NCBI RefSeq assembly: GCF_018448885.1
Contig: NZ_RCWB01000001.1
Coordinates: forward strand, 124,001-188,000
Reading direction: 5' to 3'
DNA: 64,000 nt
From: Photorhabdus caribbeanensis
GTDB lineage: Bacteria; Pseudomonadota; Gammaproteobacteria; Enterobacterales; Enterobacteriaceae
A program made the position numbers and the translations under genes. Positions 31,010 through 43,140 of the stretch are shown here, one piece after another; within the stretch, counting starts at the first letter, position 1, and each line of letters starts with the position of its first letter. The notes below the pieces were generated by a model. The model worked only from the letters and a program-made list of their open reading frames with translations, was not told the DNA's origin and did no database searches.

Positions 31010-31501
31010 ATGCGCCGGATTTTATCTGTATTACTTGAAAACGAATCAGGGGCTTTGTCCCGGGTTGTTGGTCTGTTTTCCCAACGTGGCTACAACATTG
31101 AAAGTTTAACTGTCGCCCCAACTGATGATCCGACATTATCGCGGATGACAATTCAGACTAAGGGCGATGCAAGGGTACTTGAACAGATAGAAAAACAGTT
31201 GCACAAGCTGGTGGATGTGTTACGAGTCAGCGAGTTGGCATCAGGTTCTCACGTAGAGCGTGAGATCATGTTAGTCAAATTACAGGCCAGCGGATATGGG
31301 CGTGAGGAGATCAAACGCAGTACTGACATCTTCCGTGGGCAGATCATCGATGTGACTTCGACCTTATATACGGTGCAATTGGTAGGAACCAGCGATAAAT
31401 TGGATGCATTTCTTGATGCTGTTCGAGATGTTGCTGAAATTGTTGAAGTTGCTCGTTCAGGTATTGTCGGCGTATCTCGCGGGGATAAAATTATGCGATA
31501 A
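31010..31501 (+). CDS. ilvH: Acetolactate synthase III regulatory subunit
   Basis: Small subunit that activates IlvI and confers valine inhibition. From the ATG at 31010 it has 163 residues with an N-terminal ACT domain ([32 protein letters not shown]) and a conserved C-terminal domain ending [11 protein letters not shown], nearly identical to E. coli. GGAGAG precedes the start. It is co-transcribed with ilvI. Confidence 0.98.
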   Translation: MRRILSVLLENESGALSRVVGLFSQRGYNIESLTVAPTDDPTLSRMTIQTKGDARVLEQIEKQLHKLVDVLRVSELASGSHVEREIMLVKLQASGYGREEIKRSTDIFRGQIIDVTSTLYTVQLVGTSDKLDAFLDAVRDVAEIVEVARSGIVGVSRGDKIMR

Positions 31502-31587
31502 AAAATCGCAAACTGCGGGGCAATATGCATACATTTATCAGGCTCTGCGATAAAGTAGGGCCTTTTTGGGGTCTATAAGGAGTTAAT

Positions 31588-32595
31588 GTGAAACTGGATG
31601 AAATCGCCCGCCTTGCAGGTGTTTCACGCACAACGGCCAGTTATGTAATTAATGGTAAAGCCAAGCAATACCGTGTCAGTGATAAAACGGTAGAAAAAGT
31701 GATGGCAGTGGTTAGAGAGCATAATTACCATCCTAATGCTGTGGCTGCCGGTCTCCGTGCAGGACGTACCCGTTCTATTGGTTTGGTTATCCCAGATTTA
31801 GAAAATACCAGCTATACCCGTATTGCGAATTATTTGGAACGTCAGGCTCGTCAGCGCGGCTATCAGTTATTGATAGCCTGTTCGGAAGACCAACCTGATA
31901 ATGAAATGCGCTGTGTTGAGCACCTGTTGCAACGTCAGGTGGATGCAATTATTGTTTCTACCGCATTACCGCCGGAGCATCCTTTTTATCAACGCTGGGC
32001 AAATCGTTCTTTGCCGATTATTGCTCTCGATCGGGCACTCGAAAATGACCACTTTATTAGCGTAGTGGGTGATGATTTTGAAGATGCAAAGATGTTGGCG
32101 CAAGAATTTCGTCAATTCCCGGCTGAATCTGTGCTTTATCTTGGCGCATTACCTGAACTATCAGTCAGCTTTCTGCGTGAACAGGGATTCCGTGAGGCAT
32201 GGAAAGATGACCCTCGTAAAGTGATGTATCTTTACTCAAACAGCTATGAACGTGATGCGGCGGCTGAAGTATTCACCAAATGGTTAGAAACTCATCCAAT
32301 GCCGCAAGCGTTGTTCACCACCTCTTTTGCCCTGTTGCAAGGGGTCATGGATGTTACCCTTAAACACAGTGGCCGTTTACCAAATCAATTGGTTATTGCG
32401 ACTTTTGGTGATCATGAATTGTTGGATTTCCTTGAATGTCCAGTACTCTCTGTAGCGCAGCGTCATCGTGAAATTGCTGAACGGGTATTGGAACTGGTGT
32501 TAGCAAGTCTGGATGAAAAGCAGAAGCCAGGACCTGGTATCACACGGATACATCGTGACTTATGTCGTCGAGGAAGTCTGAGTCGAAAAATATGA
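31588..32595 (+). CDS. cra: Catabolite repressor/activator Cra (FruR)
   Basis: LacI-family regulator of central carbon metabolism that leaves DNA on binding fructose 1-phosphate. The 335-residue protein starts with the LacI helix-turn-helix [18 protein letters not shown] and hinge, then a periplasmic-binding-like effector domain. It uses GTG as start, as in E. coli, with AAGGAG 5 bases upstream. It follows ilvH by 86 bases and has its own terminator. Confidence 0.97.
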   Translation: MKLDEIARLAGVSRTTASYVINGKAKQYRVSDKTVEKVMAVVREHNYHPNAVAAGLRAGRTRSIGLVIPDLENTSYTRIANYLERQARQRGYQLLIACSEDQPDNEMRCVEHLLQRQVDAIIVSTALPPEHPFYQRWANRSLPIIALDRALENDHFISVVGDDFEDAKMLAQEFRQFPAESVLYLGALPELSVSFLREQGFREAWKDDPRKVMYLYSNSYERDAAAEVFTKWLETHPMPQALFTTSFALLQGVMDVTLKHSGRLPNQLVIATFGDHELLDFLECPVLSVAQRHREIAERVLELVLASLDEKQKPGPGITRIHRDLCRRGSLSRKI

Positions 32596-32599
32596 TAAA

Positions 32600-32632
32600 A
32601 ACCCCTCATTAATTTTTTGATGAGGGGTTTTG
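32600..32632 (+). terminator. Rho-independent terminator of cra
   Basis: Inverted repeat AACCCCTCAT/ATGAGGGGTT (about 32600-32629) with a 10-base AT loop and trailing TTTT. It is placed immediately after the cra stop. The following 470 bases up to the mra promoter are AT-rich and contain no gene I can support. Confidence 0.85.
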
Positions 32633-33100
32633 GCTGTCAGATCTGCCTTAAAAGAAGCGTTTTTGCGCGATCAAATAGCAATTTCCTTCATACATAAATT
32701 ATTCAGTAGGAAGAAGAGCATGGAACAGCGCTTAATGTGAATTTGAGATTTGTCTATTTACCTTGTCTTTTTACCGTATTGTATATATTAAATTGATTTT
32801 AATAATATTTATTTTGAGGTTTTTTCTTGCTAGCTAGTTTTAATGTTAAATGCATCAAATTGAATGGTAAATATTTCTGTACAATGGTTGAATAGTAATG
32901 AAATGTAAATTATGTAAATAAATTAATCACACAACTATTTTTTTATTATTTTATCGTAAACATTTATTCTCCTTGTGCTTGTAAAATTATTCAGAATTAT
33001 CATGGTGTTAATTATTATTGATATTGCTAAATTTAATAATTATGCCTCCTAACAGCCAAAATCCTGCCATCAAATATAGCTAAAGCGCATCGGCTCTGGC

Positions 33101-33163
33101 TTGACAAGGTTTTCGTCCCATCCGTAAACTCCTTATTGTGGGGATTAGTGGGATAAAGTGGTA
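33101..33163 (+). promoter_or_regulatory. dcw cluster promoter with MraZ operator
   Basis: A consensus -35 TTGACA (33101-33106) is paired at 18 bases with TAAACT (33125-33130). Immediately downstream are three direct repeats TGGGG (33139), TGGGA (33149) and TGGTA (33159), exactly 10 bases apart. This is the TGGGN repeat pattern bound by MraZ, which represses its own operon in E. coli. The promoter drives mraZ and the division and cell-wall genes behind it. Confidence 0.8.
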
Positions 33164-33191
33164 ATTTTTGATCACCAGGGGCGACCTGAGG

Positions 33192-33650
33192 ATGTTTCGT
33201 GGAGCAACACAGATTAATCTCGATAGCAAGGGGCGGCTCACCGTACCTACCCGATACCGGGCTATGCTAAATGAGGAATCGCAAGGGCAAATGGTTTGTA
33301 CCATTGACCTTCATCAGCCGTGCCTGTTGCTCTATACATTATCTGAATGGGAAATTATTGAAGAAAAACTTTCTCGCTTATCCAGCATGAATCCGGCGGA
33401 GCGTCGGGTACAACGTTTGCTTTTAGGTCATGCCAGTGAATGTCAGATGGATAGTGCAGGACGTCTTTTGTTAGCTAATACATTGCGCCAGCATGCAGGG
33501 CTAGTGAAAGAGGTTATGCTGGTTGGTCAATTCAACAAATTTGAACTGTGGGATGAGCAGACTTGGTATCAACAGGTTAAGGATGACATTGCGGCTGAGC
33601 AATCCACACAGGAACCTTTATCAGTACGGCTACAGGAATTATCACTATAA
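33192..33650 (+). CDS. mraZ: Transcriptional regulator MraZ
   Basis: AbrB-fold DNA-binding protein that represses the dcw promoter. From the ATG at 33192 it has 152 residues, the E. coli length, with both double-SpoVT/AbrB repeats ([19 protein letters not shown] and [19 protein letters not shown]). The start is chosen over an ATG at 33168 by homology and by the CCTGAGG just upstream. First gene of the cluster; rsmH follows after 2 bases. Confidence 0.97.
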   Translation: MFRGATQINLDSKGRLTVPTRYRAMLNEESQGQMVCTIDLHQPCLLLYTLSEWEIIEEKLSRLSSMNPAERRVQRLLLGHASECQMDSAGRLLLANTLRQHAGLVKEVMLVGQFNKFELWDEQTWYQQVKDDIAAEQSTQEPLSVRLQELSL

Positions 33651-33652
33651 AT

Positions 33653-34597
33653 ATGGCAAATAGTCATTTTAAACATACCAGCGTATTGCTGGATGAAGCA
33701 GTCAACGGGCTGAATATTCGTGAAAATGGAATCTATATTGACGGCACATTTGGTCGTGGTGGGCATTCACGTCTGATTTTGTCGCAATTGGGGGCGGCAG
33801 GTCGTTTAATTGCAATTGATCGAGATCCGCAGGCGATTGAAGTGGCAAAAGCGATCACAGATCCCCGTTTTTCAATTGTACATGGGCCGTTTTCTAAATT
33901 GGCTCACTATATAGAAAATGCCGGGTTGACTGGCAAAATTGATGGTGTATTGCTGGATTTAGGTGTTTCTTCGCCTCAGCTGGATGATCCAGAACGCGGT
34001 TTTTCTTTTATGCGTGATGGGCCGCTAGATATGCGGATGGACCCGACTCGCGGGCAATCAGCAGCAGAATGGCTGATGCAGGCAACAGCAGATGATATTG
34101 CCTGGGTATTGAAGACATTTGGTGAAGAGCGTTTCGCCAAACGTATTGCCAGAGCAATTGTGGCACGCAATCAGGAAGATCCAATTACCCGAACAAAAGC
34201 GCTAGCCGATTTAATTGCTCAGGCTAGCCCAGTAAAAGAAAAACATAAGCATCCAGCAACCAGGAGCTTCCAGGCTATTAGGATTTATATCAACAGTGAG
34301 CTGGAAGAAATTGAGCAAGCGCTGGAGGGGGCATTACAAGTGCTTGCACCACAGGGGAGGCTTTCAGTTATCAGTTTCCATTCGCTGGAAGATCGTATTG
34401 TTAAACGATTTATTCGTCAGAATAGTCGAGGGCCACAGGTGCCAGCAGGATTGCCATTAACAGAAGAGCAATTGAAAGCACAAGGTGGGCGCAGCTTGAA
34501 ATCGATTGGCAAGATGAAACCTTCAGAGGAAGAAGTGGCTGATAACCCACGGGCTCGCAGTTCTGTTTTGCGTTTTGCTGAGAAAGTTAGTGAATAA
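33653..34597 (+). CDS. rsmH: 16S rRNA (cytosine1402-N4)-methyltransferase
   Basis: SAM-dependent methyltransferase (MraW) modifying C1402 of 16S rRNA at the P site. The 314-residue protein has the SAM-binding [24 protein letters not shown] and the C-terminal [13 protein letters not shown] motif. Its stop codon overlaps the ftsL start by one base. Confidence 0.98.
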   Translation: MANSHFKHTSVLLDEAVNGLNIRENGIYIDGTFGRGGHSRLILSQLGAAGRLIAIDRDPQAIEVAKAITDPRFSIVHGPFSKLAHYIENAGLTGKIDGVLLDLGVSSPQLDDPERGFSFMRDGPLDMRMDPTRGQSAAEWLMQATADDIAWVLKTFGEERFAKRIARAIVARNQEDPITRTKALADLIAQASPVKEKHKHPATRSFQAIRIYINSELEEIEQALEGALQVLAPQGRLSVISFHSLEDRIVKRFIRQNSRGPQVPAGLPLTEEQLKAQGGRSLKSIGKMKPSEEEVADNPRARSSVLRFAEKVSE

Positions 34598-34914
34598 TGG
34601 CAGGTGAACGTCACGGATTAACCAGTATTATCGGCAACGATTTACTCAAGAATGCCAAAATACCGTTAATTCTTCTAGTCGCTGTACTGGTTTCGGCCAT
34701 AGTCGTTGTAACCATTGCACATGAAACCCGCTTGTTGACGGCTGAAAGAGAACATCTGGTCGTGGAACGAGATGCATTAGATATCGAGTGGCGCAATCTC
34801 ATCCTCGAAGAAAATGCCTTAGGCGATCACAGTCGAGTTGAGCGGATAGCTGTTGAAAAAATGCATATGCAGCATGTTAATCCTGCTCAGGAAAATATTG
34901 TTGTTTCACAGTGA
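34597..34914 (+). CDS. ftsL: Cell division protein FtsL
   Basis: Bitopic divisome protein that joins FtsB and FtsQ and activates FtsWI. The 105-residue protein has a cytoplasmic N-terminus, one membrane span ([20 protein letters not shown]) and a periplasmic leucine-zipper-like coil ([20 protein letters not shown]). It is shorter than E. coli FtsL (121) only at the N-terminus. Confidence 0.96.
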   Translation: MAGERHGLTSIIGNDLLKNAKIPLILLVAVLVSAIVVVTIAHETRLLTAEREHLVVERDALDIEWRNLILEENALGDHSRVERIAVEKMHMQHVNPAQENIVVSQ

Positions 34915-34941
34915 GTTAATTTAAATATTAAAAGGTAAGCG

Positions 34942-36708
34942 ATGAAAGCAGCACGCTCCGTGAAATTAAAACGGCAAGAAGATAAAGCCAGTTTTGTTAG
35001 CTGGCGTTTTGCTTTGTTGTGCGGGGGGATTGCCGCGGCTTTAATTGGCTTATTGCTGAGGGTGACTTATTTGCAGGTCATCAACCCGGATCAACTGGTT
35101 AAAGAAGGTGATTTACGTTCCCTGCGCGTGCAATCAATCCCTACCGCCCGCGGTATGATCAGTGACCGTATGGGGCGACCTCTGGCTGTCAGCGTTCCAG
35201 TCAATGCTGTTTGGGCAGATCCGAAAGAGGTATTTGAAAAAGGGGGTATTACGGATGATACCCGCTGGAAAGCTTTATCTGATGCCATTAATTTGCCTCT
35301 TGAGCAATTGACCGACAAAGTTAGTGCTAATCCGAAAGGTCGTTTTGTTTATTTAGCGCGTCAGGTTAACCCATCGGTTGGTGATTACATTCATAAATTG
35401 AAATTGCCGGGGATTTATTTGCGTCAGGAATCCCGGCGTTATTATCCGGCAGGTCAAGTAACGGCACATATTATTGGCGTGACCAACGTTGATGGTCAGG
35501 GTATTGAAGGCGTAGAAAAAAGTTTTGATCGTTGGCTGACGGGTCAACCGGGTGAACGAACTGTACGCAAGGACCGCTTTGGGCGTGTCATCGAAGATAT
35601 TTCATCTGTTGATAGTCTGGCGGCGCATAATCTGGTATTGAGTATTGATGAACGTTTACAGGCGCTAGTTTACCGCGAATTAACCAATGCGGTGGCCTTT
35701 AACAAAGCAGAATCCGGTACAGCGGTATTAGTCGATGTTAATACTGGAGAAGTGCTGGCAATGGCAAACAGCCCATCTTATAACCCAAATAATCTTGTCA
35801 ATACACCAAAAGACGCGATGCGCAACCGTGCTATCACCGATATTTTCGAGCCAGGTTCCACTGTTAAGCCGATGGTGGTAATGGCTGCGTTGAATGATGG
35901 TATCATCAAAGAAAATACGGTTATTAATACAGTACCTTATAGGATAAGCGGTAAGGAAATTAGAGATGTATCCCGTTATCCGGAATTATCTATCACTGGT
36001 ATTTTACAAAAATCGAGTAACGTCGGTGTTTCTAAGCTCGCGTTAGCCATGCCCGCGACAGAATTGGTGGATGTTTATTCACGTTTTGGATTAGGAAAGG
36101 CGACCAATCTGGGGTTGGTTGGAGAAAGCAGTGGCTTATATCCAACAGAAAAACAACGGTGGTCAGATCTTGAGAGAGCGACCTTTTCTTACGGTTATGG
36201 GCTGATGGTTACACCATTACAGTTAGCGCGGGTCTATGCAACGATTGGTAGCTTGGGTATTTATCGCCCGCTGTCAATTACCAGGGTTGATCCACCTGTG
36301 CCAGGTACAAGAGTATTTCCTGAGCCTATCATGCGAACAGTCGTTCATATGATGGAGAGTGTGGCTTTGCCTGGCGGCGGTGGAGTGCGGGCTGCGATAA
36401 AAGGTTATCGGATTGCAATCAAGACGGGTACTGCCAAGAAAGTCGGACCGGATGGCAAATATGCTAATCGATATATCTCTTACGCCGCCGGTGTTGCCCC
36501 GGCAAGTAACCCAAGATTTGCACTGGTTGTGGTCATTAATGATCCACTGACAGGTAAGTATTACGGTGGTGTGGTTTCTGCGCCGGTATTTGGTGCCATT
36601 ATGGGGGGTGTTTTACGCATCATGAATGTGGAGCCAGATGCTTTGGCAGCAGGTGATAAAAACGAATTTGTGATTAATAAGAAAGAGGATACAGGTGGCA
36701 GATCGTAA
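34942..36708 (+). CDS. ftsI: Peptidoglycan transpeptidase FtsI (PBP3)
   Basis: Septal class B penicillin-binding protein. The 588-residue protein has a short cytoplasmic tail, one membrane anchor (about 22-45), a pedestal domain and the transpeptidase domain with STVK (S306-K309), SSN (358-360) and KTGT (494-497), all intact. It works with FtsW in septal synthesis. It overlaps murE by 14 bases. Confidence 0.98.
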   Translation: MKAARSVKLKRQEDKASFVSWRFALLCGGIAAALIGLLLRVTYLQVINPDQLVKEGDLRSLRVQSIPTARGMISDRMGRPLAVSVPVNAVWADPKEVFEKGGITDDTRWKALSDAINLPLEQLTDKVSANPKGRFVYLARQVNPSVGDYIHKLKLPGIYLRQESRRYYPAGQVTAHIIGVTNVDGQGIEGVEKSFDRWLTGQPGERTVRKDRFGRVIEDISSVDSLAAHNLVLSIDERLQALVYRELTNAVAFNKAESGTAVLVDVNTGEVLAMANSPSYNPNNLVNTPKDAMRNRAITDIFEPGSTVKPMVVMAALNDGIIKENTVINTVPYRISGKEIRDVSRYPELSITGILQKSSNVGVSKLALAMPATELVDVYSRFGLGKATNLGLVGESSGLYPTEKQRWSDLERATFSYGYGLMVTPLQLARVYATIGSLGIYRPLSITRVDPPVPGTRVFPEPIMRTVVHMMESVALPGGGGVRAAIKGYRIAIKTGTAKKVGPDGKYANRYISYAAGVAPASNPRFALVVVINDPLTGKYYGGVVSAPVFGAIMGGVLRIMNVEPDALAAGDKNEFVINKKEDTGGRS

Positions 36709-38182
36709 TCTACGCGATTTACTTGCGCCGTTGGGTATTGATGCCCCAATGCGTGAGTTACGCGAAATGACATTGGACAGCCGTAAATCGTCTGCCGGAG
36801 ATCTGTTTGTTGCTATTAAAGGGCACCAGACAGATGGTCGACACTACATTCCTCAAGCCATCGCACAAGGGGTTGCGGCGGTTATTGCAGAAGCCCAGGG
36901 CGAGGCTGATAACGGAACCGTACAAATTATGCATGGTATTCCGGTTGTTTATGTGAACGATTTGAATAATAAGTTGTCTCAATTAGCTGGTGAGTTTTAC
37001 TGTCACCCTGGTGATAAATTGCACTTGATTGGTGTAACTGGAACCAATGGTAAAACAACCACGACTCAATTACTTGCGCAGTGGAGCCACGGATTAGGTG
37101 AAACCAGTGCCGTGATGGGAACTGTTGGCAATGGTTTACTGGGGCGTGTGGCGCCAAGTGAAAATACCACAGGCTCTGCTGTTGATATCCAACTGGATTT
37201 GCAACAACTTGTTCGGCAAGGGGCGACTTTTGCGGCAATGGAAGTCTCTTCTCATGGACTGGTTCAGGGGCGTGTGGCTGCGTTGCCGTTTGAGGCGGCA
37301 GTGTTTACCAATTTGAGTCGTGACCATCTTGATTATCACGGTGATATGGAACACTACGAAGCAGCTAAATGGTTGTTATTTTCCACTCATAACGTGAAGC
37401 AACAAATCATTAATGCTGATGATGAGATTGGATTGAAATGGTTATCCCGTTTACCACAAGCGGTTGCTGTAACGATGGAAAACCGTCTGCCGGAAAATTG
37501 GCAGGGTCGTTGGTTGGCGGCGCATGAAGTAAAGTATCACGATAAAGGGGTATCTATCACCTTCGAGTCCAGTTGGGGTGGCGGTACAATTGATAGCTCT
37601 TTAATGGGGGCATTTAATGTCAGCAACCTGTTGTTGGCGCTTTCCACTCTATTAGCGCTGGATTATCCGTTGGAAAAACTGCTTGAAACAGCTTCCTGCC
37701 TGGAACCTGTCTGTGGACGAATGGAGGTATTCACTGCGCCGGGCAAACCCGTTGTCGTTGTTGATTATGCTCACACGCCTGATGCGCTGGAAAAAGCTTT
37801 GATGGCTGCACGTTTGCATTGTCAAGGTAAGCTTTGGTGCGTTTTTGGTTGTGGCGGTGATCGTGATAAAGGTAAACGCCCATTGATGGGGGGCGTTGCA
37901 GAACAGTGGGCTGATTATGTGATTGTTACTGATGATAATCCGCGCAATGAAGAACCACAGGCAATTGTTGCTGACATTCTGACGGGTTTTCTTGATCCGG
38001 GAAGGGCGATAGCGATTCATGGCCGTGTTGAAGCGGTAACTAACGCTATTATGCAGGCAAAAGCAGATGATGTTGTATTGATAGCGGGTAAAGGCCATGA
38101 AGATTATCAATTGGTCGGCCATCGTCGGCTGGATTACTCAGATCGGTTAACTGTTGCTCGGTTATTGGGGGTGATTGCATGA
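36695..38182 (+). CDS. murE: UDP-MurNAc-tripeptide synthetase MurE
   Basis: Cytoplasmic Mur ligase adding meso-diaminopimelate to UDP-MurNAc-L-Ala-D-Glu. The 495-residue protein has the ATP loop TGTNGKTT (115-122) and the DNPRNEEP motif that selects meso-DAP. The start is GTG, inside the end of ftsI. MurF starts 4 bases before its stop. Confidence 0.98.
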   Translation: MADRNLRDLLAPLGIDAPMRELREMTLDSRKSSAGDLFVAIKGHQTDGRHYIPQAIAQGVAAVIAEAQGEADNGTVQIMHGIPVVYVNDLNNKLSQLAGEFYCHPGDKLHLIGVTGTNGKTTTTQLLAQWSHGLGETSAVMGTVGNGLLGRVAPSENTTGSAVDIQLDLQQLVRQGATFAAMEVSSHGLVQGRVAALPFEAAVFTNLSRDHLDYHGDMEHYEAAKWLLFSTHNVKQQIINADDEIGLKWLSRLPQAVAVTMENRLPENWQGRWLAAHEVKYHDKGVSITFESSWGGGTIDSSLMGAFNVSNLLLALSTLLALDYPLEKLLETASCLEPVCGRMEVFTAPGKPVVVVDYAHTPDALEKALMAARLHCQGKLWCVFGCGGDRDKGKRPLMGGVAEQWADYVIVTDDNPRNEEPQAIVADILTGFLDPGRAIAIHGRVEAVTNAIMQAKADDVVLIAGKGHEDYQLVGHRRLDYSDRLTVARLLGVIA

Positions 38183-39558
38183 TTTCCCTCACTTTGCAAC
38201 AACTGGCACAAGTCACGAATGGCGTATTGAATCAGGTGACTGAACAGCAGGCAGCAAATATTTGTATCAGTGATGTGACTACTGACAGTCGTAGGGTTGG
38301 AAATGGCTGTTTGTTTATTGCCTTGAAAGGTGAGCGTTTTGATGCTCATGATTTTTTTGCTGATGCAGTAAAAGCCGGCGCCAGTGCTTTGCTTGTTAGT
38401 CGTGTGCTGGATGTTAACTTTCCACAGGTCGTGGTTAAAGATACTCGTTTAGCAATGGGTAAATTAGCGGGTTGGGTTCGCCAACAGAGTCATGCGCGTG
38501 TCGTTGCGTTAACGGGTTCGTCTGGCAAAACATCGGTGAAAGAGATGACCGCGGCGATTTTGCGCCAGTGTGGAAACACGCTCTATACCGCGGGTAACTT
38601 GAATAATGATATCGGCGTACCGCTGACATTGTTCAGACTGACAGAACAACATGAGTTTGCTGTGGTTGAATTAGGCGCAAGCCATGTTGGTGAAATTGCT
38701 TATACCGTAGAAATGGTTCGTCCAGAAACAGCATTAGTCAATAACTTGTTTGCTGCGCACTTAGCGGATTTTGGTTCTCTTGCGAGTATTGCAAAAGCTA
38801 AGGGCGAGATTTTTACCGGCCTTCCAGAAAAAGGTACGGCCATTATCAATATGGAAAGTAATGATTGGTCTCACTGGCAACAGGTTATTGGTGACAAAAC
38901 AGTACAGCGTTTTTCTATGCAACAAGCATCAGGTGCTGATTTTTATGCTACGGATATTCAGGTTAAACAAATGACCACGGATTTTTGTCTGCACACGCCT
39001 ATTGGCAGCACAGAAGTCAACTTGCCGTTGCCTGGGAAACATAATGTCGCCAATGCGTTAGCGGCCAGTGCGTTGGCAATCTCTGTTGGTGCAACCTTAC
39101 GAGATATCCGTCTGGGTTTGTCAGAGCTGAAAGCGGTACCAGGGCGGTTGTTTCCAATTAATCTGGCAGAAGGAAAATTGCTGCTTGATGACACGTATAA
39201 CGCCAATGTTGGTTCAATGACCGTTGCGGTTCAGGTGTTATCACAGATGCCGGGGTACCGAGTGCTGGTAGTCGGCGATATAGGGGCATTGGGTGAACAG
39301 TCAGAAGATTACCATCGTCAGATTGGTGAAACCGCAGCTTCTTGCGGTATTGATAGTGTGTTCAGTGTCGGCAAATTAAGTATTCATGTTAGTGAGGCAA
39401 GCGGTTGTGGTCAGCATTTTGCGGATAAAGCCGCATTGATCGCAACATTGGTTCCACTATTACAACAACACAAAGTTATTTCAGTGTTAGTTAAAGGTTC
39501 ACGCAATACCACGATGGAAGATGTTGTCCACGCATTACAGGAGAGCTTCACATGTTAG
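38179..39558 (+). CDS. murF: UDP-MurNAc-tripeptide D-Ala-D-Ala ligase MurF
   Basis: Last cytoplasmic Mur ligase, adding D-Ala-D-Ala. The 459-residue protein shows [14 protein letters not shown] as the ATP loop and [13 protein letters not shown] in the central domain. Its start overlaps the murE stop (ATGA) and its end overlaps mraY by 7 bases. Confidence 0.98.
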   Translation: MISLTLQQLAQVTNGVLNQVTEQQAANICISDVTTDSRRVGNGCLFIALKGERFDAHDFFADAVKAGASALLVSRVLDVNFPQVVVKDTRLAMGKLAGWVRQQSHARVVALTGSSGKTSVKEMTAAILRQCGNTLYTAGNLNNDIGVPLTLFRLTEQHEFAVVELGASHVGEIAYTVEMVRPETALVNNLFAAHLADFGSLASIAKAKGEIFTGLPEKGTAIINMESNDWSHWQQVIGDKTVQRFSMQQASGADFYATDIQVKQMTTDFCLHTPIGSTEVNLPLPGKHNVANALAASALAISVGATLRDIRLGLSELKAVPGRLFPINLAEGKLLLDDTYNANVGSMTVAVQVLSQMPGYRVLVVGDIGALGEQSEDYHRQIGETAASCGIDSVFSVGKLSIHVSEASGCGQHFADKAALIATLVPLLQQHKVISVLVKGSRNTTMEDVVHALQESFTC

Positions 39559-40634
39559 TTTGGCTGGCCGAATATTTGGTCAAATATCACACCGGCTTTA
39601 ACGTCTTTTCTTACTTGACGTTTAGGGCTATCGTCAGCCTGCTGACTGCTTTGGCTATCGCATTGTGGATGGGGCCGCGCATGATAGCCTTCCTGCAAAA
39701 ATTACAAATTGGGCAGGTTGTTCGCAACGATGGGCCGGAATCTCACTTTAGCAAACGTGGTACGCCGACGATGGGCGGTTTGCTGATCTTACTTTCAATT
39801 ACGATTTCTACACTGTTGTGGGTGCGTTTGAATAACCCCTATGTTTGGTGCGTGCTGATTGTGCTGATTGGTTACGGCATTGTTGGTTTTGTGGATGATT
39901 ACCGCAAAGTCGTGCGCAAAGATACTAAAGGGTTAATTGCTCGCTGGAAGTATTTCTGGCAGTCCGTCCTGGCATTAGGGGTGGCGTTTGCAATGTACAG
40001 TGTCGGTAAAGATACTCCTGCAACGCAATTGGTTGTGCCATTCTTTAAAGATGTGATGCCGCAACTGGGCGTGCTTTATATTTTGTTGACCTATTTTGTG
40101 ATTGTCGGAACCAGTAATGCGGTGAATCTGACGGACGGATTGGATGGTTTGGCAATTATGCCAACCGTTTTTGTCGCGGCGGGTTTTGCTTTGGTGGCAT
40201 GGGCAACAGGTAACGTCAACTTTGCTAACTATCTGCATATCCCTTATCTGAGCCATGCTGGCGAGCTGGTTATCGTCTGTACTGCGATTGTTGGCGCGGG
40301 GTTAGGTTTCCTGTGGTTTAACACTTACCCGGCTCAGGTTTTCATGGGGGATGTCGGTTCTTTGGCATTAGGTGGCGCACTGGGGACGATTGCTGTGTTG
40401 CTACGCCAGGAGTTTCTACTGGTGATTATGGGCGGTGTGTTTGTGGTAGAAACCCTGTCAGTTATTTTACAGGTGGGTTCTTTTAAACTGCGCGGGCAGC
40501 GTATTTTCCGTATGGCGCCTATTCACCATCACTATGAATTGAAAGGCTGGCCAGAACCGCGTGTTATTGTGCGTTTTTGGATTATTTCTCTGATGCTAGT
40601 GCTGATTGGCCTGGCAACATTGAAGGTACGTTAA
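39552..40634 (+). CDS. mraY: Phospho-MurNAc-pentapeptide translocase MraY
   Basis: Inner-membrane enzyme making lipid I from UDP-MurNAc-pentapeptide and undecaprenyl phosphate. The 360-residue protein has about ten membrane segments and the conserved loops [40 protein letters not shown] and [11 protein letters not shown], followed by [13 protein letters not shown]. Confidence 0.98.
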   Translation: MLVWLAEYLVKYHTGFNVFSYLTFRAIVSLLTALAIALWMGPRMIAFLQKLQIGQVVRNDGPESHFSKRGTPTMGGLLILLSITISTLLWVRLNNPYVWCVLIVLIGYGIVGFVDDYRKVVRKDTKGLIARWKYFWQSVLALGVAFAMYSVGKDTPATQLVVPFFKDVMPQLGVLYILLTYFVIVGTSNAVNLTDGLDGLAIMPTVFVAAGFALVAWATGNVNFANYLHIPYLSHAGELVIVCTAIVGAGLGFLWFNTYPAQVFMGDVGSLALGGALGTIAVLLRQEFLLVIMGGVFVVETLSVILQVGSFKLRGQRIFRMAPIHHHYELKGWPEPRVIVRFWIISLMLVLIGLATLKVR

Positions 40635-40636
40635 TC

Positions 40637-41947
40637 ATGGCGGATTATTTGGGTAAAAAAGTCGTCATTATCGGGTTGGGGCTGACAGGCCTCTCCTGTG
40701 TTGACTTTTTTATGGCACGAGGCGTGATCCCTCGTGTGATGGATACTCGTGCGGTGCCACCCGGCAGGGATAAACTGCCCGATGGTGTTGAGTGCCACAG
40801 TGGAAGCCTGAATACGGGTTGGTTGATGGATGCTGACTTGATTGTTGTAAGCCCAGGCGTTGCTTTGGCAACGGCGGAATTGCAGGCTGCGGCTAATGCA
40901 GGTATCGAAATTGTTGGTGATATCGAGTTGTTTTGCCGTGAAGCAACAGTCCCAATCGTCGCCATTACGGGCTCTAATGGTAAAAGTACCGTTACCAGTC
41001 TTGTTGGTGAAATGGCGAAAGCGGCTAATTGGCAGGTGGGTGTTGGCGGTAATATTGGCCTGCCTGCATTAGAATTGTTGAAGAAATCTTGTCAGCTTTA
41101 TGTCTTAGAGCTCTCCAGTTTCCAGTTGGAAACCACATATAGCCTGAACGCAACAGCCGCCGCTGTGCTTAATGTGACTGAGGACCATATGGATCGCTAC
41201 CCTCAGGGAGTATCTCAGTACCGGGCGGCTAAATTGAGGATTTATCATCAGGCGAAAAGATGCATTGTGAATGCTCAAGATCCCCTGACATTGCCTGAAA
41301 CGGGGATGGACAATCGTTGTGTCAGCTTTGGTGTCGATTGTGGCGACTACCAGCTTGATAGTGAAAATGCCTGTTTGAAAGTTCACAACCAATCATTGTT
41401 GGCGACAAATGAAATTAAGCTGACTGGACGACATAACTACGTCAATGGATTGGTTGCATTGGCTTTAGCTGATGTGGTTGGTATTCCTCGTGAAGCCAGT
41501 TTGGCAACATTGACGGTTTATCCGGGGCTTAACCATCGTTTCCAACTTGTTCATCTGAACAACGGGGTACGTTGGATTAACGACTCTAAGGCGACCAATG
41601 TTGGTAGTACGGTAGCGGCGCTCGATGGTCTGAATCTAGAGGGCACGCTTTATTTACTGTTAGGTGGTGATGGTAAGTCGGCAGACTTTTCTCCGCTCAA
41701 ACCTCTCCTTTGTGGGGATAAAATTCGGCTTTACTGCTTTGGTCGGGATGGGAAACGACTGACGCAGCTACGCCCGGAAATAGCGACTTTAACTGAAACT
41801 ATGGAACAGGCGATACGTGATATTGCTCCGCGGCTGGTGGCGGGTGACATGGTGCTATTATCTCCTGCTTGTGCAAGCCTTGACCAGTTCCGTAATTTTG
41901 AACAGCGTGGTCATGAGTTTACTCGTTTGGCAGAGGAGTTGGGCTGA
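40637..41947 (+). CDS. murD: UDP-MurNAc-L-alanine:D-glutamate ligase MurD
   Basis: Adds D-glutamate to UDP-MurNAc-L-Ala. From the ATG at 40637, two bases after mraY, the protein is 436 residues (E. coli 438) with the N-terminal Rossmann loop [13 protein letters not shown] and ATP loop [11 protein letters not shown] longer frame opening inside mraY is not used. Its stop overlaps the ftsW start. Confidence 0.98.
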   Translation: MADYLGKKVVIIGLGLTGLSCVDFFMARGVIPRVMDTRAVPPGRDKLPDGVECHSGSLNTGWLMDADLIVVSPGVALATAELQAAANAGIEIVGDIELFCREATVPIVAITGSNGKSTVTSLVGEMAKAANWQVGVGGNIGLPALELLKKSCQLYVLELSSFQLETTYSLNATAAAVLNVTEDHMDRYPQGVSQYRAAKLRIYHQAKRCIVNAQDPLTLPETGMDNRCVSFGVDCGDYQLDSENACLKVHNQSLLATNEIKLTGRHNYVNGLVALALADVVGIPREASLATLTVYPGLNHRFQLVHLNNGVRWINDSKATNVGSTVAALDGLNLEGTLYLLLGGDGKSADFSPLKPLLCGDKIRLYCFGRDGKRLTQLRPEIATLTETMEQAIRDIAPRLVAGDMVLLSPACASLDQFRNFEQRGHEFTRLAEELG

Positions 41948-43140
41948 TGTCTATTCCGGGATTCAGTAGATTAAAAGACTGGGTTGTTGGTGGACGTGAA
42001 ACTGATGTCACCAATATGGTGCTGTATGATCGCACACTGGTTTGGCTGACGCTCGGATTGGGAATTATCGGCTTTGTTATGGTGACATCAGCATCGATGC
42101 CGGTTGGGCAGCGTCTTGCAGAAGATCCATTTCTGTTTGCTAAGCGCGATGCGATTTATCTCTTGCTGGCTTTCGGGTTGTCATTGATCACACTGCGTAT
42201 CCCGATGGCTTTCTGGCAACGCTATAGCAATTTGATGCTGCTTATTTCCGTTATTTTGTTGTTGGTTGTCTTGGTGGTGGGAAATTCAGTAAATGGCGCG
42301 TCGCGTTGGATTGCCATTGGGCCTTTGAGAATTCAACCTGCTGAGTTATCGAAACTTTCTCTATTTTGCTATCTCGCCAGTTATTTGGTGCGCAAAGTAG
42401 AAGAAGTACGGAATAACTTTTGGGGTTTCTGTAAGCCAATGGGCGTGATGGTCGTGTTAGCGGTGTTACTTCTGGCTCAACCTGACTTGGGAACGGTGGT
42501 TGTACTGTTTGTAACAACGTTGGCGATGCTATTTCTTGCCGGGGCAAAGTTATGGCAGTTTCTCGCGATTATTGGTTCAGGGATATTCGCTGTGGTTTTG
42601 TTAATCATTGCTGAACCTTACCGTATACGCCGTGTAACTTCTTTTCTGGACCCTTGGGAAGATCCATATGGCAAAGGTTATCAATTAACGCAATCTTTGA
42701 TGGCTTTTGGTCGTGGGGAATTTTTAGGACAAGGGCTAGGAAATTCAGTACAGAAACTGGAATACCTGCCGGAAGCGCATACTGACTTTATTTTCTCTGT
42801 TTTGGCAGAAGAATTAGGTTACGTAGGTGTGGTTTTGGTGTTGTTAATGATATTCTTCGTCGCTTTTCGCGCAATGACGATAGGTCGTCGCGCATTACAG
42901 ATGGATCAGCGTTTTTCGGGTTTTCTGGCTTGTTCGGTAGGTATCTGGTTCAGTTTCCAGGCTCTGGTTAACGTTGGGGCCGCCGCAGGTATGTTACCGA
43001 CTAAAGGTTTGACTTTACCTTTGATTAGTTACGGTGGTTCAAGTTTGCTGATTATGTCGACAGCTATCGTATTGCTATTAAGAATTGATTTTGAAACACG
43101 CTTGGCAAGAGCTCAGGCGTTTGTAAGGAGTCCCCGATGA
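41947..43140 (+). CDS. ftsW: Septal peptidoglycan polymerase FtsW
   Basis: SEDS-family lipid II polymerase that works with FtsI at the septum. The 397-residue protein has ten predicted membrane segments, the [20 protein letters not shown] motif and the C-terminal [15 protein letters not shown]. It overlaps murG by 4 bases. Confidence 0.98.
   Translation: MSIPGFSRLKDWVVGGRETDVTNMVLYDRTLVWLTLGLGIIGFVMVTSASMPVGQRLAEDPFLFAKRDAIYLLLAFGLSLITLRIPMAFWQRYSNLMLLISVILLLVVLVVGNSVNGASRWIAIGPLRIQPAELSKLSLFCYLASYLVRKVEEVRNNFWGFCKPMGVMVVLAVLLLAQPDLGTVVVLFVTTLAMLFLAGAKLWQFLAIIGSGIFAVVLLIIAEPYRIRRVTSFLDPWEDPYGKGYQLTQSLMAFGRGEFLGQGLGNSVQKLEYLPEAHTDFIFSVLAEELGYVGVVLVLLMIFFVAFRAMTIGRRALQMDQRFSGFLACSVGIWFSFQALVNVGAAAGMLPTKGLTLPLISYGGSSLLIMSTAIVLLLRIDFETRLARAQAFVRSPR

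Noticed and set aside
36927-37238. Long antisense frame within murE, and similar frames inside speA, secA, ftsA and leuA
   Set aside because: Opposite-strand shadows of strongly conserved genes, without ribosome sites or homology.
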